Shown here one piece after another: positions 34,003 through 45,100 of a stretch of DNA of 64,000 nt; position 1 is the stretch's first letter; each line of letters opens with the position of its first letter. The position numbers were made by a program, and so were the translations under genes. Below the pieces are notes generated by a model. It did not search any database. It was not told the DNA's origin and saw only the letters and a list, made by a program, of their open reading frames with translations. This stretch comes from Macrostomum hystrix (taxonomy: Eukaryota > Platyhelminthes > Macrostomidae). The DNA is taken from contig CATNEN010000038.1 in the NCBI GenBank assembly GCA_950097015.1, forward strand, positions 28,488,501-28,552,500. Direction: 5' to 3'.

Positions 34003-34348
34003 TAATAATAATAATAATAATAATTACAGAAGGGCTGTGGGCAATGGCACATTATTTGGTGACACTTGACCTGCAGCCAGCGAGGAGGCAATTCAGCCCA
34101 TTTCGCTGACTCCTGAGCATACATTCACACGTGTGTACACATCTGCCCTGACTTTCTCATTGTCAGGCAGTCTACACCCTGACTGTGCCTTGGAGGTTGG
34201 CCCTCAAGGGCATAAATTGCACGACAAGTCCCCAAGCCTTTTTTCAGCGGCTGCGCCCCAAATGAATGTGACCTCGCAGTGGAATCGAGCTTAGGGACCT
34301 TGGTGCGAGAGGCAAACGCTTTAAACACTCTGTCACAAACCCACAAGT
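34003..34348 (-). mobile_element. tRNA-derived SINE, family A
   Basis: An (AAT)n tail at 33995-34022 precedes the body blocks GGGCTGTGGGCAATGGCACA and CTGACTTTCTCATTGTCAGG. The head lies at about 34346 on the minus strand (GGGTTTGTGACAGAGTGTTT), with a decayed A box. Confidence 0.87.
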
Positions 34349-36200
34349 TACACTAAAGATAAGCTAACAACAGCATGGACAAAAGTAACAACAGACTCCA
34401 GAATCATTCTGGCACAAACTCTGCAGATGGTTGAACTGAAGCACTATTGAATTTCAAGCCTTTTCTCAGCAGGGCACAAATGATATTTTAGAAAATGATT
34501 TCCCACAGTCTTAAATAATATTTAAAGATACAAGCATAAAAGTGACATGAAGAGTAAGTTACATTTTACACGAGATAGTATCATCATTTTATGCAATTAA
34601 TTTTGTGCTTATGATGGATAACTATAATAACATGTTTAATGACTTACTTATAAATATTCTGATACATAATATGATACATCTGGATACATGATGATTGGTT
34701 TTAGCTAAAAATAATTAGGAAGGTTATTTTCTAAAAACTGCTAAAACAAAAACTAAAAAGCTATTAATTTTCCCACCAGATAACTTTTAATAAAATAATA
34801 GATACCTAGAATTTAGTTTATTCATATATTAACATGAAGAAATTTTTTTGAAATTTGAAGTGGAGTAGTGGGCACTAGCAAATACTTTGGTGGCAATAGA
34901 CTTGTAACCAGCAAGGAGCCATTCTCATTAGAGGAGATATAAAAAAAGTTAATTTGAGACATTTGGCCATTGCTTAAAGCATAATTTGACAAACTTTTGT
35001 TGGTTAAATCTGGCCTAGAAGACCTCTTTACTTGGCTTACATGATTATGCAATCCCTTAATGTTATTGTGGCCCAAAATGTTTAGCAAAATTCAGTTTTA
35101 ATAACATTTTACTATATTAGTTGATTATAAATTGTTGCCATCTAGCATTTCTATTATTATATTTAGGAGCCATATATTTTTGCTTTTATGATTTTAATGA
35201 CTTTTAGACTTGACTTTTAGGAGACCTAAGCATAACTAATAAGCAAAATATGGCATAAACTTGGCATATGAACATCAAAGTTTTGATTTTCTTTCTAGCA
35301 TACCATAACCACTGAGTGATCTAGAGTCTAGTCAATGGCGATAGGGATAAGCTGAGTAATACATTACAATGATTATATTTGGCTTAAATAAAAATATCTT
35401 AAGACTTCTAAAAAAGTTCTGCTTGACTCAGAATGTAGCTAAAAGCACAAATAAAGAAGCTAACAAAATTTTAAGCTTTAGGGTAATGTATCATCAACCG
35501 AACAGTGTATCTTCAAAACCGAACAAGAATTTTGACTCCTTCCTTGGTCTTGTGCAAGACAGAAACAAGCTATTGTGTTTCACAGAACAACTAATTTGAA
35601 AGTTGAAGAAATTATCTACAAGCTGAGGCATGATGTGCAATGAAGCATTAAGAGGAAAGAAAGATATAGATGTTTCAGTAGAAATTTTTATTGCAAAAGC
35701 ATACTTTTTAACAACATTTTTTCAGCATGTACTTTAGACGAAGATTGTATATGGTTGCTTGCCAATTTAATGACCATAAATGTAGTTATTTATAGAGCAT
35801 GAAAAATGCTTTCAAATGACATAATTCATGATAGTTCACTCCTTAAAATAAGATTAAACCACTCACTCAAATTGTAAAACCGAACATCAAATTCTCTGTT
35901 TGGTTTGAAGATACATGAAAATCATTGTTTGGTTTTAGATTAAAAACACAAATAACTTTTTTTCTATTTGACAAAAAAGCAAAAGCAGATACTTTTTAGA
36001 AAGATATAACTGTTTTCTATAACTTGGCTTTTGATTTATCATCATATCTTAAATAGAAAATCTGTAGCATATGTTTGAAGTTAAAAAAATACACATTCTT
36101 GTTTGGTTGATGATACATTACCCTATAGGAATTGAGCAACTTAATTTATATAAATTTTTTTTTTGGCAAGTAAAAAACTAAATTAAAATGAATTTCAAAA
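34349..36200. other. AT-rich region without recognised gene
   Basis: Low-GC sequence with only short frames (34822-35088 minus, 35369-35599 plus) that match nothing I know. GAACCAAACA-type words recur near 35500-36110, often next to GATACAT, which suggests an old diverged repeat. Confidence 0.4.
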
Positions 36201-36214
36201 ATACTATATTTCTT

Positions 36215-36660
36215 ATTTCTTAGGCCTATCTCTCCAGTGTCTCCTCCCCCCTGTCTGATCTTCCACATTTCTCATATTTTTAGAGTCAATGTGGCCTTTA
36301 GTCCAGATCATGCTAGCCATATGCCAGAAGATATTTTATATGTTTTCTTAAATTTACGCTAAATAACAACAAGTGGAAAACTGGCCCAAAAGTGTTAATC
36401 CAAATTATAGGACTCAAAAAGGATGCCCAGAATTTAGGAAAAATGCACAAAGTGGTTAGCATCAAATAGTATTTTTTAAGTTTAAACTAAATAGGCCTAG
36501 CAATTTTTAAAAAGATATTTAATATTTTTCATCTGTCATCTAGTCTTGTCATATTGTCATCTTGGCATCAAAATTTTGTGGAAAGCTACACGATTTGGAC
36601 TATAGAATGTGGCACAGTTGCCTCTGTGGCCCGTGTGCTAATATGTTTGCTGAGCCCTGG
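36215..36660. mobile_element. Decayed hAT-like MITE with satellite remnant
   Basis: TCTCTCCAGTGTCTCCTCCC with CCTGTCTGATC at 36228-36260 resembles the 16-bp satellite. It is followed by AGTCAATGTGGCC and, at the right end, TGTGGCCCGTGTGCTAATA plus TGTTTGCTGAGCCCTGG. The same order is seen in the better-preserved element at 55594-56182. Confidence 0.5.
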
Positions 36661-37489
36661 TCTACCCTATTATCACTGTCACTATTCTGTCAAAGTGATA
36701 CACTAACACTCTGAGTGATACAAGTGATAGAAGTAAGTGATACAAGTAACCTGTTTAACAAAATTATCCTAGGCATAATCCGCCTGTGTTTTGTGTTTTG
36801 TGCTTTGTTCTTTGTTTACAGGATAGCTAGGCAGGCTGTTGTCTTGCTGTACTAGATTTGCTATAGTTACACTTGTGGTTTAGTGTAAAAAACAGACGTT
36901 AATACAAACACCAAGGATAATATAAAATATATGGAATTTTTTTAGGCTTTGGCTCAGACAGGATGCCAGCTAGGCCAATAGTTAGTTATATTTGTGTAGA
37001 ATTTATAACAACTTAGATTCACTTTAAAATTGCACGTAATAAACGTTTTAAAAAATTGCACATTTAACAAGAAACTAGTTATAATAGTTAAACTAAATAA
37101 AAAATATGCTACTTAATGTCAACAACTTAAAATGTGACTTTCTTGATGCAAATGATTTAAATTATCAGGTCATACATCAGCAAGACGATTAACGTTTTCA
37201 AGTTTTACCCGACGAGACAACAAAATCTATCAAGATTCCTGAAGTTCCTGATTCCTGATGTCACCAGATAAAACGTAAGATAAATTAAAACTAGACCAAG
37301 CTCAAGGGCAATAAAGGCAGCCACACCAAACCTGAATTCGAGATTGTATTCATTTTAATGCTGGGTCATTTGATGTAAACTGAAATTAAGTTTCTCGCTC
37401 AGGACAAAAAATTGTCTTCCCTGGGCTGATCGATTCGAACTACAAACCTCTAGGTCAAAACTCCAAAGCTTTACGAGCTCAGTAAAATG

Positions 37490-38222
37490 ACTCAGTGCAC
37501 TCTGAACTTGACCCAGTCGGCGTTCGCCTCGATGGCTTCCTCAACCTGAGCGTCAGTGAACTGCAGCAGGCGGCAGATCTTCATCGCGCGCTGTTGTACA
37601 GCACGTGTCTCCTGTTGCCTGAGCGCATTGCAGCCGCCACGCACCTGATTGAGCTGGTTACCTGCAGCAGGTCAGAGTAGCAGTACTCAGAGCTCGGATT
37701 GTAGCTGGTGCGCTTGAACGGAGTCCTCTGCCACGAGGCGATGGCGACAGGCTTGTACGGATCTGCATGTGCGAACTCGCAGGCGAAACCCACGCGCAAT
37801 GAGCAAGGAACATCATTGAGAGTGTAGCCATCCGTTAAAGCGCAATCTTCTTTCCCATTAGCATTGTTTGGCTCGTTTGAGCTCCACATCAAGTCACTCG
37901 CCGATTGCGAAATCGTTCCATCGGTCATCTGCCAGCCCGTTTTGTTTTTGAATCTCTCCTCTGCCAGGTCCGAGGCTCCGATCCACATCCAGCAGCTGCT
38001 GCAGTTCAGACTTGTTCCCAGCAGCTGCAGTGAGCTGAACGAGCTCAAGAGCTCGCCTCTCATTGATGCGCACTGTCGATTGGCCGAGCACCAGGTGAAT
38101 TGGCCAGACGTTTTGGCAAAAACGCAACCGGCATCTCCCAGGCTATACGGAGCCGGGCACTGGGCTTTCACATACAGCATCTGAACGCCTACAAGCAGCA
38201 GCACAAAAACTTTAGTAGCCAT
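37490..38222 (-). pseudogene. Secreted C-type lectin gene with late 2-nt frameshift
   Basis: Intronless frame from ATG 38222 to a stop at 37581, 213 residues. It has a signal peptide (about 1-20), CPAPYSL, a C-type lectin domain (about 22-150) with WIGASD, an EPN motif (117-119) and LND (135-137) in place of the usual WND, then part of a C-terminal domain. Compared with the intact paralogue at 42946-43695, two bases are gained in the GCGCGC stretch at 37584-37590 (minus strand NSA then stop). Past that point the other frame stays conserved (KICRLLQFTDAQVEEAIE, DWVK) to its own stop near 37490. Known role of the family: calcium-dependent sugar binding, EPN favouring mannose-type ligands. It may still make a shortened protein, or the shift may be a sequencing error. 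Confidence 0.75.
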
Positions 38223-38278
38223 GGTTGGCTAGTTTGAGAGAATCGAGTAACGTTAGGAACGTCCTTCACGTTCCAACG

Positions 38279-38288
38279 CCTTTTATTC
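38279..38288 (-). promoter_or_regulatory. TATA-like box of the first lectin gene
   Basis: AATAAAAGGC on the minus strand, about 57 nt before the ATG. The intact paralogue has ATAAAAGCC about 40 nt before its ATG. Confidence 0.4.
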
Positions 38289-39040
38289 TTTGATGTGTGT
38301 TGATGTGTGCTGTCATTGATCTTCTTTATGATTGGTTTTTCTGACACGAATGGCAAAGGCAAGCGTTGAAGTTGTATATGAACTTCAGTTTTAGGAAATG
38401 AAAAACCTTCCTAAAAGGACCAATTGGAGTAAGTAATGAAATTACGTTTCTTAGAAAATGTTTTGTAGGCTGCATGCTTCTGCCGAGCAGACACAATGGA
38501 GATGTTTTTACTAAGAAAGATTAACAGAAATCTATATCACGCTTCAAATAAGGAAGCTAATATCAAAAGATGAGCCTTCAAATGAAACACAGTAACTAAA
38601 TGTTTTGCAGAAGATAGTGAAACTTTGCCTATCTCTGTAGTGAATTTTTAGCGAAAAGCTGCCTTCAATACCAGTTTTAAGAAACGTTGTTTTGTGTACT
38701 TCTACTCATAGTGGTCCTTGCATGGTCCACGCATAAGTTCACAAACAGTCCTGTGGACTTACAGATAGTGTTGTTTTTCATTAAAAGAAGTGCAATGGGC
38801 TTGAGGCTTAGAAGAGGCGAAAACAGCGAAAGACACGGAGTCATCAAGCCTCTCTATGCAAGCTTTCTTCTTCTTTGTTAAAAAAGTTAACACTGTATTG
38901 CTTATGTGTATGCAACATGCCAAAATAGTTTTTTTCGTATGTAGTGTGTAGCATAGTTGTTAAACATGCAACATTTAATTGTTGTTTCGTCTGGGCAAGT
39001 TGTTAAACAAATCTCTCAGCTTGTCAACTGCATGGCTCAG
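38289..39040. other. Spacer between lectin copies
   Basis: Single-copy AT-rich sequence with no supported feature. Confidence 0.4.
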
Positions 39041-39351
39041 TGCACAATGACTCAGTCGGTACCCGTCTCGATGGCCTCCTCAACCTGAGCGTCAGTGAAC
39101 TGCTGCAGGCGGCACATCTTCAGCACACTGTTGTACAGCACGTGCGTGTCTGCTGATTACTGAGCTGAGATTCCACAGCTTGCAGGTTCCGCAGCTCATG
39201 CTGGACATGTTGCCAATCAGCTGCAGCGAGCCGAACGAGCTCATCAGCTGGCCTCCAATCGATGCGCACTGCCTGAGCGGAGCCGGGCACTGAGCCTGCA
39301 CTGACAGCAGCTGAATGCCTAGAGCAGCAATACGAAACTGTTAGGCCTCAT
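39041..39351 (-). pseudogene. C-type lectin pseudogene, heavily deleted
   Basis: A third member of the lectin family. The start (ATG at 39349-39351) leads into a signal-peptide-like sequence, but a one-base loss puts a TAG after the LLL stretch. Just after CPAP some 70 nt are missing up to RQCASIGGQL, and most of the lectin core (WIGASD to the C-terminal domain) is gone. The last about 90 nt (LQFTDAQVEEAIE region) remain recognisable. A TATA-like TATAAAAA lies at about 39417-39424 (minus). Confidence 0.85.
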
Positions 39352-39424
39352 TTTGCAAGATTCGTTGCTGAAGATAAAGACTTTCTATCAGAATCCTAGC
39401 AGTAAATATTGGACAGTTTTTATA

Positions 39425-40077
39425 GCTCTTTACAAAGCATATCTGTTGCTTGGCACCACCAACCCGTTTCCATAGATTGTACACATTTTTTCTTCAACAT
39501 TTATAACTCCGTGACAATTGAGAAAATTTTTGTACGCAGCATAATAGACCTGCAGCTGCATTTTTAGGCTATGGGAGTATGCAGAAGAGAAGAAAAAAGA
39601 AAATTAATAATACTTTTTTTGACAAACAAAGATCCAAAGGCCTAGGTATGAAGCTTCATGTACAGTTGTACTGTTGAACATGAATACAGTACAATGAGCC
39701 CTGCTGCCAGGCTAACATCAAATGAAATTTAGTTTTTTTTACAGTCTCTAGCTCATCTTACTTGTTTGAGTGTGTCAAGTCACAACAGGTAGTTTTCTTT
39801 AAAAATGATTGTTGAATTGTTGGCCCGCGGCAAGTGCTCGCTTCTTAATACGGAAATTCCTGAAAGACATTTTTAATTCACGCATTCTGACGAAAGGTAC
39901 TGAAGCGTATAGGTGTTAAAAGTACGAGCCATTGTAAGTTTTTTTCGAATTTTAAATATTCTCACAGGAGCAAGGCAAATAAGCGTAGTTTTCTTAGGAC
40001 ATTAAGTTTTTGGGCTACCGAATTTGGACTTCTACAATAAGACTGCTAGACTTTGGCTTAGCCGAAGCTATTTGTTA
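39425..40077. other. Spacer without recognised feature
   Basis: AT-rich sequence up to the left end of the first MITE copy. Confidence 0.4.
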
Positions 40078-40716
40078 TTGGTTTTCAACTTCTATTTCAA
40101 ACTAAGTGACTTCAATTTCGCCAGCGGGGAGGCGGATGCTCGTGTGTACCCGATCAGTGACTTCAATTTCGTCCACGAGACCGGCCTGCCCAAGTTTGAG
40201 CAAATCAATTTCACACAAAGTAACTTCGATTTCGTCTTGCATTTTTTTCATCCGGCTTCAAACATTAATATAGGCCATGATGAGCCTGTATACTTTCAAT
40301 AATATTTGACGTCTCAGGCAGACACCAAAGTGGGAGACAACAAAAAGATCTCGTATTATCGCTCCAATAAGATTGGAGCTTCAAGAGCGGCTGGATGTGA
40401 AAGTGTCGGCGCGATCCAATTAGCTGAATTTATTATGATTCTGTGCTATAGGGTCATAAATTCACAGGGCCATAAATCTCTCGACACTCGAAAGAATTAT
40501 TATAATTGCATTGCGGCAGAGTCGGTGGCGGCATGGGCGAAGATCAAAGGCAAAGACAAAGTCCGTATTTCACAGAGCGGATGCAAACACAAATCGCTGT
40601 GCTGAAGAGACGAAATAGAAGTTACATTTTGTGCAATTTATTTACTCTAACTTGGGCAGGCCGGTCTCGCGGACGAAATTGAAGTTTACTTAGTTTAAAA
40701 TAGAATTTGAAAACCA
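40078..40716. mobile_element. About 640-bp MITE with terminal inverted repeats, copy 1
   Basis: Left end GGTTTTCAACTTCTATTTCA, right end complementary (AGAATTTGAAAACCAAT). Each end carries the ACTTCAATTTCG/CGAAATTGAAGT block that is tandemised at 1-585. Copy 2 (41955-42605) is the same sequence in reverse. A 99-codon frame at 40306-40605 is broken in copy 2, so the element looks non-coding. No transposase is present, so it is probably mobilised in trans. Confidence 0.88.
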
Positions 40717-40896
40717 ATAGCACTTCTACATGAGTGTACAGTTTGTGTTAGCGTGTTCTGACTCGGTTTCAGTTCGTCTTTAGTTTTACTCGATCGCGGC
40801 AGTGTAGACGTGATTCACGTGGCAATTCGCGTTTACAGTTTGACGTGAACTGAAGCACTATAGGTAAATTAAGGGAATTAAGTATCTTGTTCGTGT

Positions 40897-41172
40897 GGGT
40901 TGAATGGCAGAGCGGTCTAATGCGTCAATTACCTCTCCAATCAAGGCCTCGGAGCTTGATTCCGCAGCGAGGCCACACTCATTTTGGGCGCAACAGAGAA
41001 GGCTTGACATGCAATTTGCGACATTGAGGGCCAACCTCCAAGGCATAGTGAAAGTGTACACTGCATGACACAATGAGAAAGTCAGAGCAGATGTACACAC
41101 CTGTGCAGGTCTACTCGCCGGCTGCGGGTCTACTATCACCAAATGATGCGCCAACTGCAATTACAATTACTA
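40897..41172 (+). mobile_element. tRNA-derived SINE, family A
   Basis: Head GTTGAATGGCAGAGCGGTCT, B-box-like GGCCTCGGAGCTTGATTCC, body with GTGTACACTGCATGAC and ending in an ATTACTATT tail. It lies between the two inverted MITE copies. Confidence 0.82.
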
Positions 41173-41954
41173 TTTTAAGTGTTTCGCTGCCTCTAGCATC
41201 TAAGAACAGGTAGTCTATTCTCGAGCTTCACATTCCTGCTTGCTTGGGCATGTCAAGTGGGAAAAAAAGTTGTTTCTACAGATCTTTTTATTGAGCGCTC
41301 ATCCGTTGCCTGCCGCGTCTGTGGGCTTGCAACCAGCTGTCGATGCGTTGCTTGGCAACTGAGAAATTCTTGCATCTTTAGAGCTGCAACTCAGTATGCC
41401 TATATTATTGGTTTTTGCCACCTGTCGTCACCCCGACGAGAACCGTTGAATATCTCGACTATGCGATGTTTTGTGATTCTGGAAGTTTTTTCATGAGATA
41501 GAGTGGAGAATTTTAGCCTGTGTTCGATTTTGATGGCGATTGGTTGAATATTTTGAGAGACAAAAAAAAACACTTGTGGTATTTTACTTCTTAGTAGGGT
41601 TAGACAATTCGCATCTTAATTGAGTTTTGCAGCAGACTAAAGCAGATGAACTTGCAGTTCAACTTCTAAACAGTAAGCAAAATTGCTTGCAGAAAACTTT
41701 GCTCGTAATCATTCTAACGATGCATCTTTTCGACGTCCCTCGAATCCATGCTGACGTCTTTCAACGTCTTGGACGTCCACCAAATCTACGTTGATGCCAA
41801 CCAAATCAAAGGATCATCTCAATAATGCGCTCAGAGCCAGTGACACAGGCATAGTCTCGCTGAAATGTCTATGGCACTCGCAATCAAACTGAATCTCTGA
41901 TTAAGTATATAAGCATATGATTAAGTGTATAATATTATATAATATATAATAATA
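41173..41954. other. Spacer between MITE copies
   Basis: Unique sequence with a 79-codon frame at 41257-41496 (+) that matches no family I recognise. An (AT)-rich run precedes the second MITE. Confidence 0.4.
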
Positions 41955-42605
41955 TTAGTTTTCAACTTCTATTTCAAACTAAGTAACTTCAATTTCGTCC
42001 GCGAGACCGGCCTGCCCAAGTTAGAGTAAATAAATTGCACAAAATGTAACTTCTATTTCGTCTCTGCAGCACAGCGATTTGTGTTTGCGTCCGCTCTGTG
42101 AAATACGGACTTTGTCCTAATTGCCTTTGATCTTCGCCGACGCCGCCACCGACTCTGCCGCAATGCAATTATAATAGTTCTTTCGAGTGTCGAGAGATTT
42201 ATGGCCCTGTGAATTTATGATCCTATAGCACAGAATCATTATAAAAAAACCAGCTAATTGGATAGCGCCGACACTTTCACATTCAGCCGCTCTTGAAGCT
42301 CCAATCTTATTGGAGCGACAATACGAGCTCTTTTTGTTGTTTGTCTCCCACTTTGGTGTCTTGCCTGAGACGTCAAAAATATATATTGAAAGTATACAGG
42401 CCCATCATGGCCTATATTAATTTTTGAAGCCGGATGAAAAAATGCAAGACGAAATAGAAGTTACTTTGTGTGAAATTGATTTGCTCTAACTTGGGCAGGC
42501 CGGTCTCGCGGACGAAATTGAAGTTACTGATCGGGTACACACTATCGCATCCCCCTCTTCGCGACCGAAATCGAAGTCACTTAGTTTGAAATAGAAGTTG
42601 AAAAC
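41955..42605. mobile_element. About 640-bp MITE with terminal inverted repeats, copy 2 (inverted)
   Basis: Reverse-complement partner of 40078-40716 over its whole length, with ends AGTTTTCAACTTCTATTTCA and GAAATAGAAGTTGAAAACCA. The right side has one full copy of the unit later tandemised at 1-585 (GAAGTTACTGATCGGGTACA then CGCATCCCCCTC). A candidate target duplication is AATATTA on both sides. Confidence 0.9.
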
Positions 42606-42886
42606 CAATATTATCAGCGTGTGTGCGTTCTGTCAATCGTCAGCGGAATCGGCAGAATTGTCGTTATTTTAAGGGCAAAATATTTAAAGAGTATTGTCTC
42701 GATTCGCTTCACTCATTTAGAAAATTTGGCGCTATTAGAAACAAAAAAACTGGGATGAATCCCGAAAGGGGGTTACATATAGTCAATGGACATCTCCAAT
42801 TATATCAAATAAGGCACACATTCGCATGGAAAACACAAACAAACAAACATCCAGATAAGTTCTTACTGACGTTCTGCGTTCAAAAT

Positions 42887-42892
42887 TTTATT
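42887..42892 (-). promoter_or_regulatory. Polyadenylation signal of the intact lectin gene
   Basis: AATAAA on the minus strand, about 54 nt after the stop codon. Confidence 0.6.
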
Positions 42893-42945
42893 GTTTCAGC
42901 ACTTTTTATCATTTGTCAAGCAAATACCACAGCTAGCAAGCTCGC

Positions 42946-43695
42946 TCAATACATGCGGAGCTTGACCCAGTCGGCGCTCGTCTCGATGGCCTCCTCAACC
43001 TGAGCGTCAGTGAACTGCAGCAGGCGGCAGATCTTCAGCGCGCTGTTGTACAGCACGTGTCTGCTGTTACCTGAGCGCATTGCAGCGGCCACGCACCTGA
43101 TTGAGCTGGTTACCTGCAGCAGGTCAGAGTAGCAGTACTCAGAGCTCGGATTGTAGTTGGTTCGCTTGAACGGAGTCAGCTGCCATGAGGCACTGGCGAC
43201 AGGCTTGTACGGAGCTGCAGGTGCGAACTCGCAGACGAATCCACCCAGACTTGAGCACGAGAAATCATTTAGAACACCTGCGCTGTTCAACTTTAGAACG
43301 CAATCTTCATTTCCATTCCAATTGTTAGGCTCATTTGAATTCCAATATAAGTCACTTGGCGATTGCGAAATCCTTCCATCATTCATCTGCCAGCCCGTTT
43401 TGTTTTTGAATCTCTCATCTGCCAGGTCAGAGGCTCCGATCCACAGTTTACAGTTGCAACTTACGCCGGGCATACTGCTCAGCAGCTGCAGCGAGCTGAA
43501 CGAGCTCATGAGCTGGCCTCCGATCGATGCGCACTGCCGATTGGCCGAGCACCAGCTGAAACTATACGAAGTGTTGGCGAACACGCACCTGCCCGCCTCC
43601 AAGCTGAACGGAGCCGGGCAATGAGCCTGCACTGACAGCAGCTGAATGCTGACAAGCAGCAGCAGTGATATCGGCTGCTTGCCTCGGACAGCCAT
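42946..43695 (-). CDS. Secreted C-type lectin with unrecognised C-terminal domain
   Basis: Intronless, 249 residues. Residues 1-24 form a signal peptide (LLLLVSIQLLSVQA). The C-type lectin domain runs from C26 to about 157 with WIGASD (85-90), EPN at 122-124, and LND at 142-144 where WND is usual. The cysteine pattern (C26, C37, C49, C80, C132, C147, C155) suits a long-form domain. Residues 158-249 form a second conserved block (YKPVASASW, SEYCYSDLLQVTSSIRC, LQFTDAQVEEAIE, DWVK) that I do not recognise. The protein is likely secreted and binds mannose-type sugars in a calcium-dependent way (inference from EPN). ATAAAAGCC at about 43734-43742 is a TATA-like box 40 nt before the ATG. Related copies lie at 37490 and 39041 on the same strand. 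Confidence 0.88.
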   Translation of the reverse strand: MAVRGKQPISLLLLVSIQLLSVQAHCPAPFSLEAGRCVFANTSYSFSWCSANRQCASIGGQLMSSFSSLQLLSSMPGVSCNCKLWIGASDLADERFKNKTGWQMNDGRISQSPSDLYWNSNEPNNWNGNEDCVLKLNSAGVLNDFSCSSLGGFVCEFAPAAPYKPVASASWQLTPFKRTNYNPSSEYCYSDLLQVTSSIRCVAAAMRSGNSRHVLYNSALKICRLLQFTDAQVEEAIETSADWVKLRMY

Positions 43696-43744
43696 GCTAA
43701 ATTAAGCTATGCCTAGGATTCTGGCAAAATCCGGCTTTTATGTG

Positions 43745-44389
43745 CAGACTTTGATTGCCTTAAAGAAGGCGCAATTATTGGCCTTTTTAGTGTGTCACTC
43801 ACCTTGTTTGATTGTTCTTTTCTTTCTTTGATTTTCACACTGGGATGTAAATAATTGACAAAGCAAGTGTCCCATCTGGAATCTTAGACAATGACATGCA
43901 CTACAATAATGCGACTCGATCATACTTTTATTTCTAAGTTGCTATTTATGGGTCTACGCATTGTTAATTGGCAGTTAAAAAGCAGTGAAATGTAGCAAAT
44001 TTCTAAGATTTCGTTACTTTTAAAGAAAGTCTCCTTATTAACGTTGGTAAACAGTAGACTATGGTACTAAATTTAGTACCATTGTCTACTGTTTTTAGAT
44101 TTTAAAATCTAGAAGGCGCACTATTTACCAATATCTTTATCTTCGACGTTGCTTTGCTACTGGCACAAATTGATAGCTTTCTTTCAATTCGCGCAATTTA
44201 TTTGGCCCCTTTTGCGCCCATAAAGCATCGATCATATTTGCGATTTTCACAATTTTAACTCTGAAAAGTACATCTCCTACTAGCTATGTAAATTTACGTG
44301 GACCAGCGTGAAGTCGCCTAGCTATGTGATCGCGAAAGCAATATCGATGAGATGATGACAAAAACAACAAAGAACTGCTCCCGCCAGCC
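43745..44389. other. Lectin upstream region with a 46-bp palindrome
   Basis: Unique sequence. 44049-44094 is a palindrome of 46 bp with one mismatch pair; its centre is ATGGTACTAAATTTAGTACC. No exon seen. Confidence 0.6.
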
Positions 44390-45100
44390 ACATGCAGTGG
44401 CCAGAAGGAGGGAGGAGTGACACCCGCCAGCTTGGTCCGGGGCGCCAGCATCACCCAGAAGCCGGTCACGGAATCTCGAATTGGTCCGACAGTCCATCTG
44501 GTGTCATCACTGAAGCAGTTGTGTCCTGGACCTCGCTGATGCTCCGGTACATTAGACGCACGAAGCACAATTGAGCCAGGGCGCCGCGAGCCAACGAGTT
44601 AAAAGCCTTGAAGAAGCCAATGAAGATCACCACAAGACTTGACTGATGATGCGGTGGAGGGCAAGGATCTACGTCACTGTACCGCGATGTGGGTGGAGCC
44701 CGTCCTGCATGCTACGGGCGGAGGAACTGGCTCAGCACGGGCTGTAACCGACCTAGCAGCACGTCGTGATTGAACAGCTTCGCAGCGCAGGACATGAGCG
44801 AGATCCCGCGTGCGCTCCACCTTCCGTGTCGTGCCCGGCTTCTTCGGAATCGTGACGATGTGCGCGGTTGTTCATTCGCCGGGCGCGGCATTTCTTAAAG
44901 TGGAAATCGTTCATCACGCAATTAAGCCACCTCAGTGGCAACCTTATTCGTGACTCGTAGTGCCTCCATGGCCTCGTGCTCGTCCGTCCCACCCTCTCGA
45001 CCGTCCGCCTCGCCTCCTAGATCTCCTTATTACTTGCCTTGACCGGGAGACTACTTGGTGCGGAGTTTCGTCAAGGCAGCGTTTTGCTAGTTGCCGTCGC
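44390..45100 (-). mobile_element. Decayed LINE reverse transcriptase fragment
   Basis: Read on the minus strand across several frameshifts, the order of motifs is that of a non-LTR retrotransposon RT: MEALRVTNK, then LRWLNCVMN, HIVTIPKKPGT, RGISLMSCAAKLFNH, VLLGRLQPVLSQFLR, VVIFIGFFKAFNSLARGALA (the F-D-K-AF catalytic region, with the aspartate lost) and TASVMTPDGLSDQFEI. Stops and frame changes show that it is dead. Neighbouring 45100-45430 is also moderately GC-rich and may be more of the same element. Confidence 0.8.

Noticed and set aside
37430-37480. tRNA-like stretch with a TTCGAAT-type B box (minus strand)
   Set aside because: The A box and stems are poor; probably a decayed SINE head, too weak to annotate.
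40306-40605. 99-codon frame inside the MITE
   Set aside because: The inverted copy at 41955-42605 breaks it, and it has no recognisable domain.
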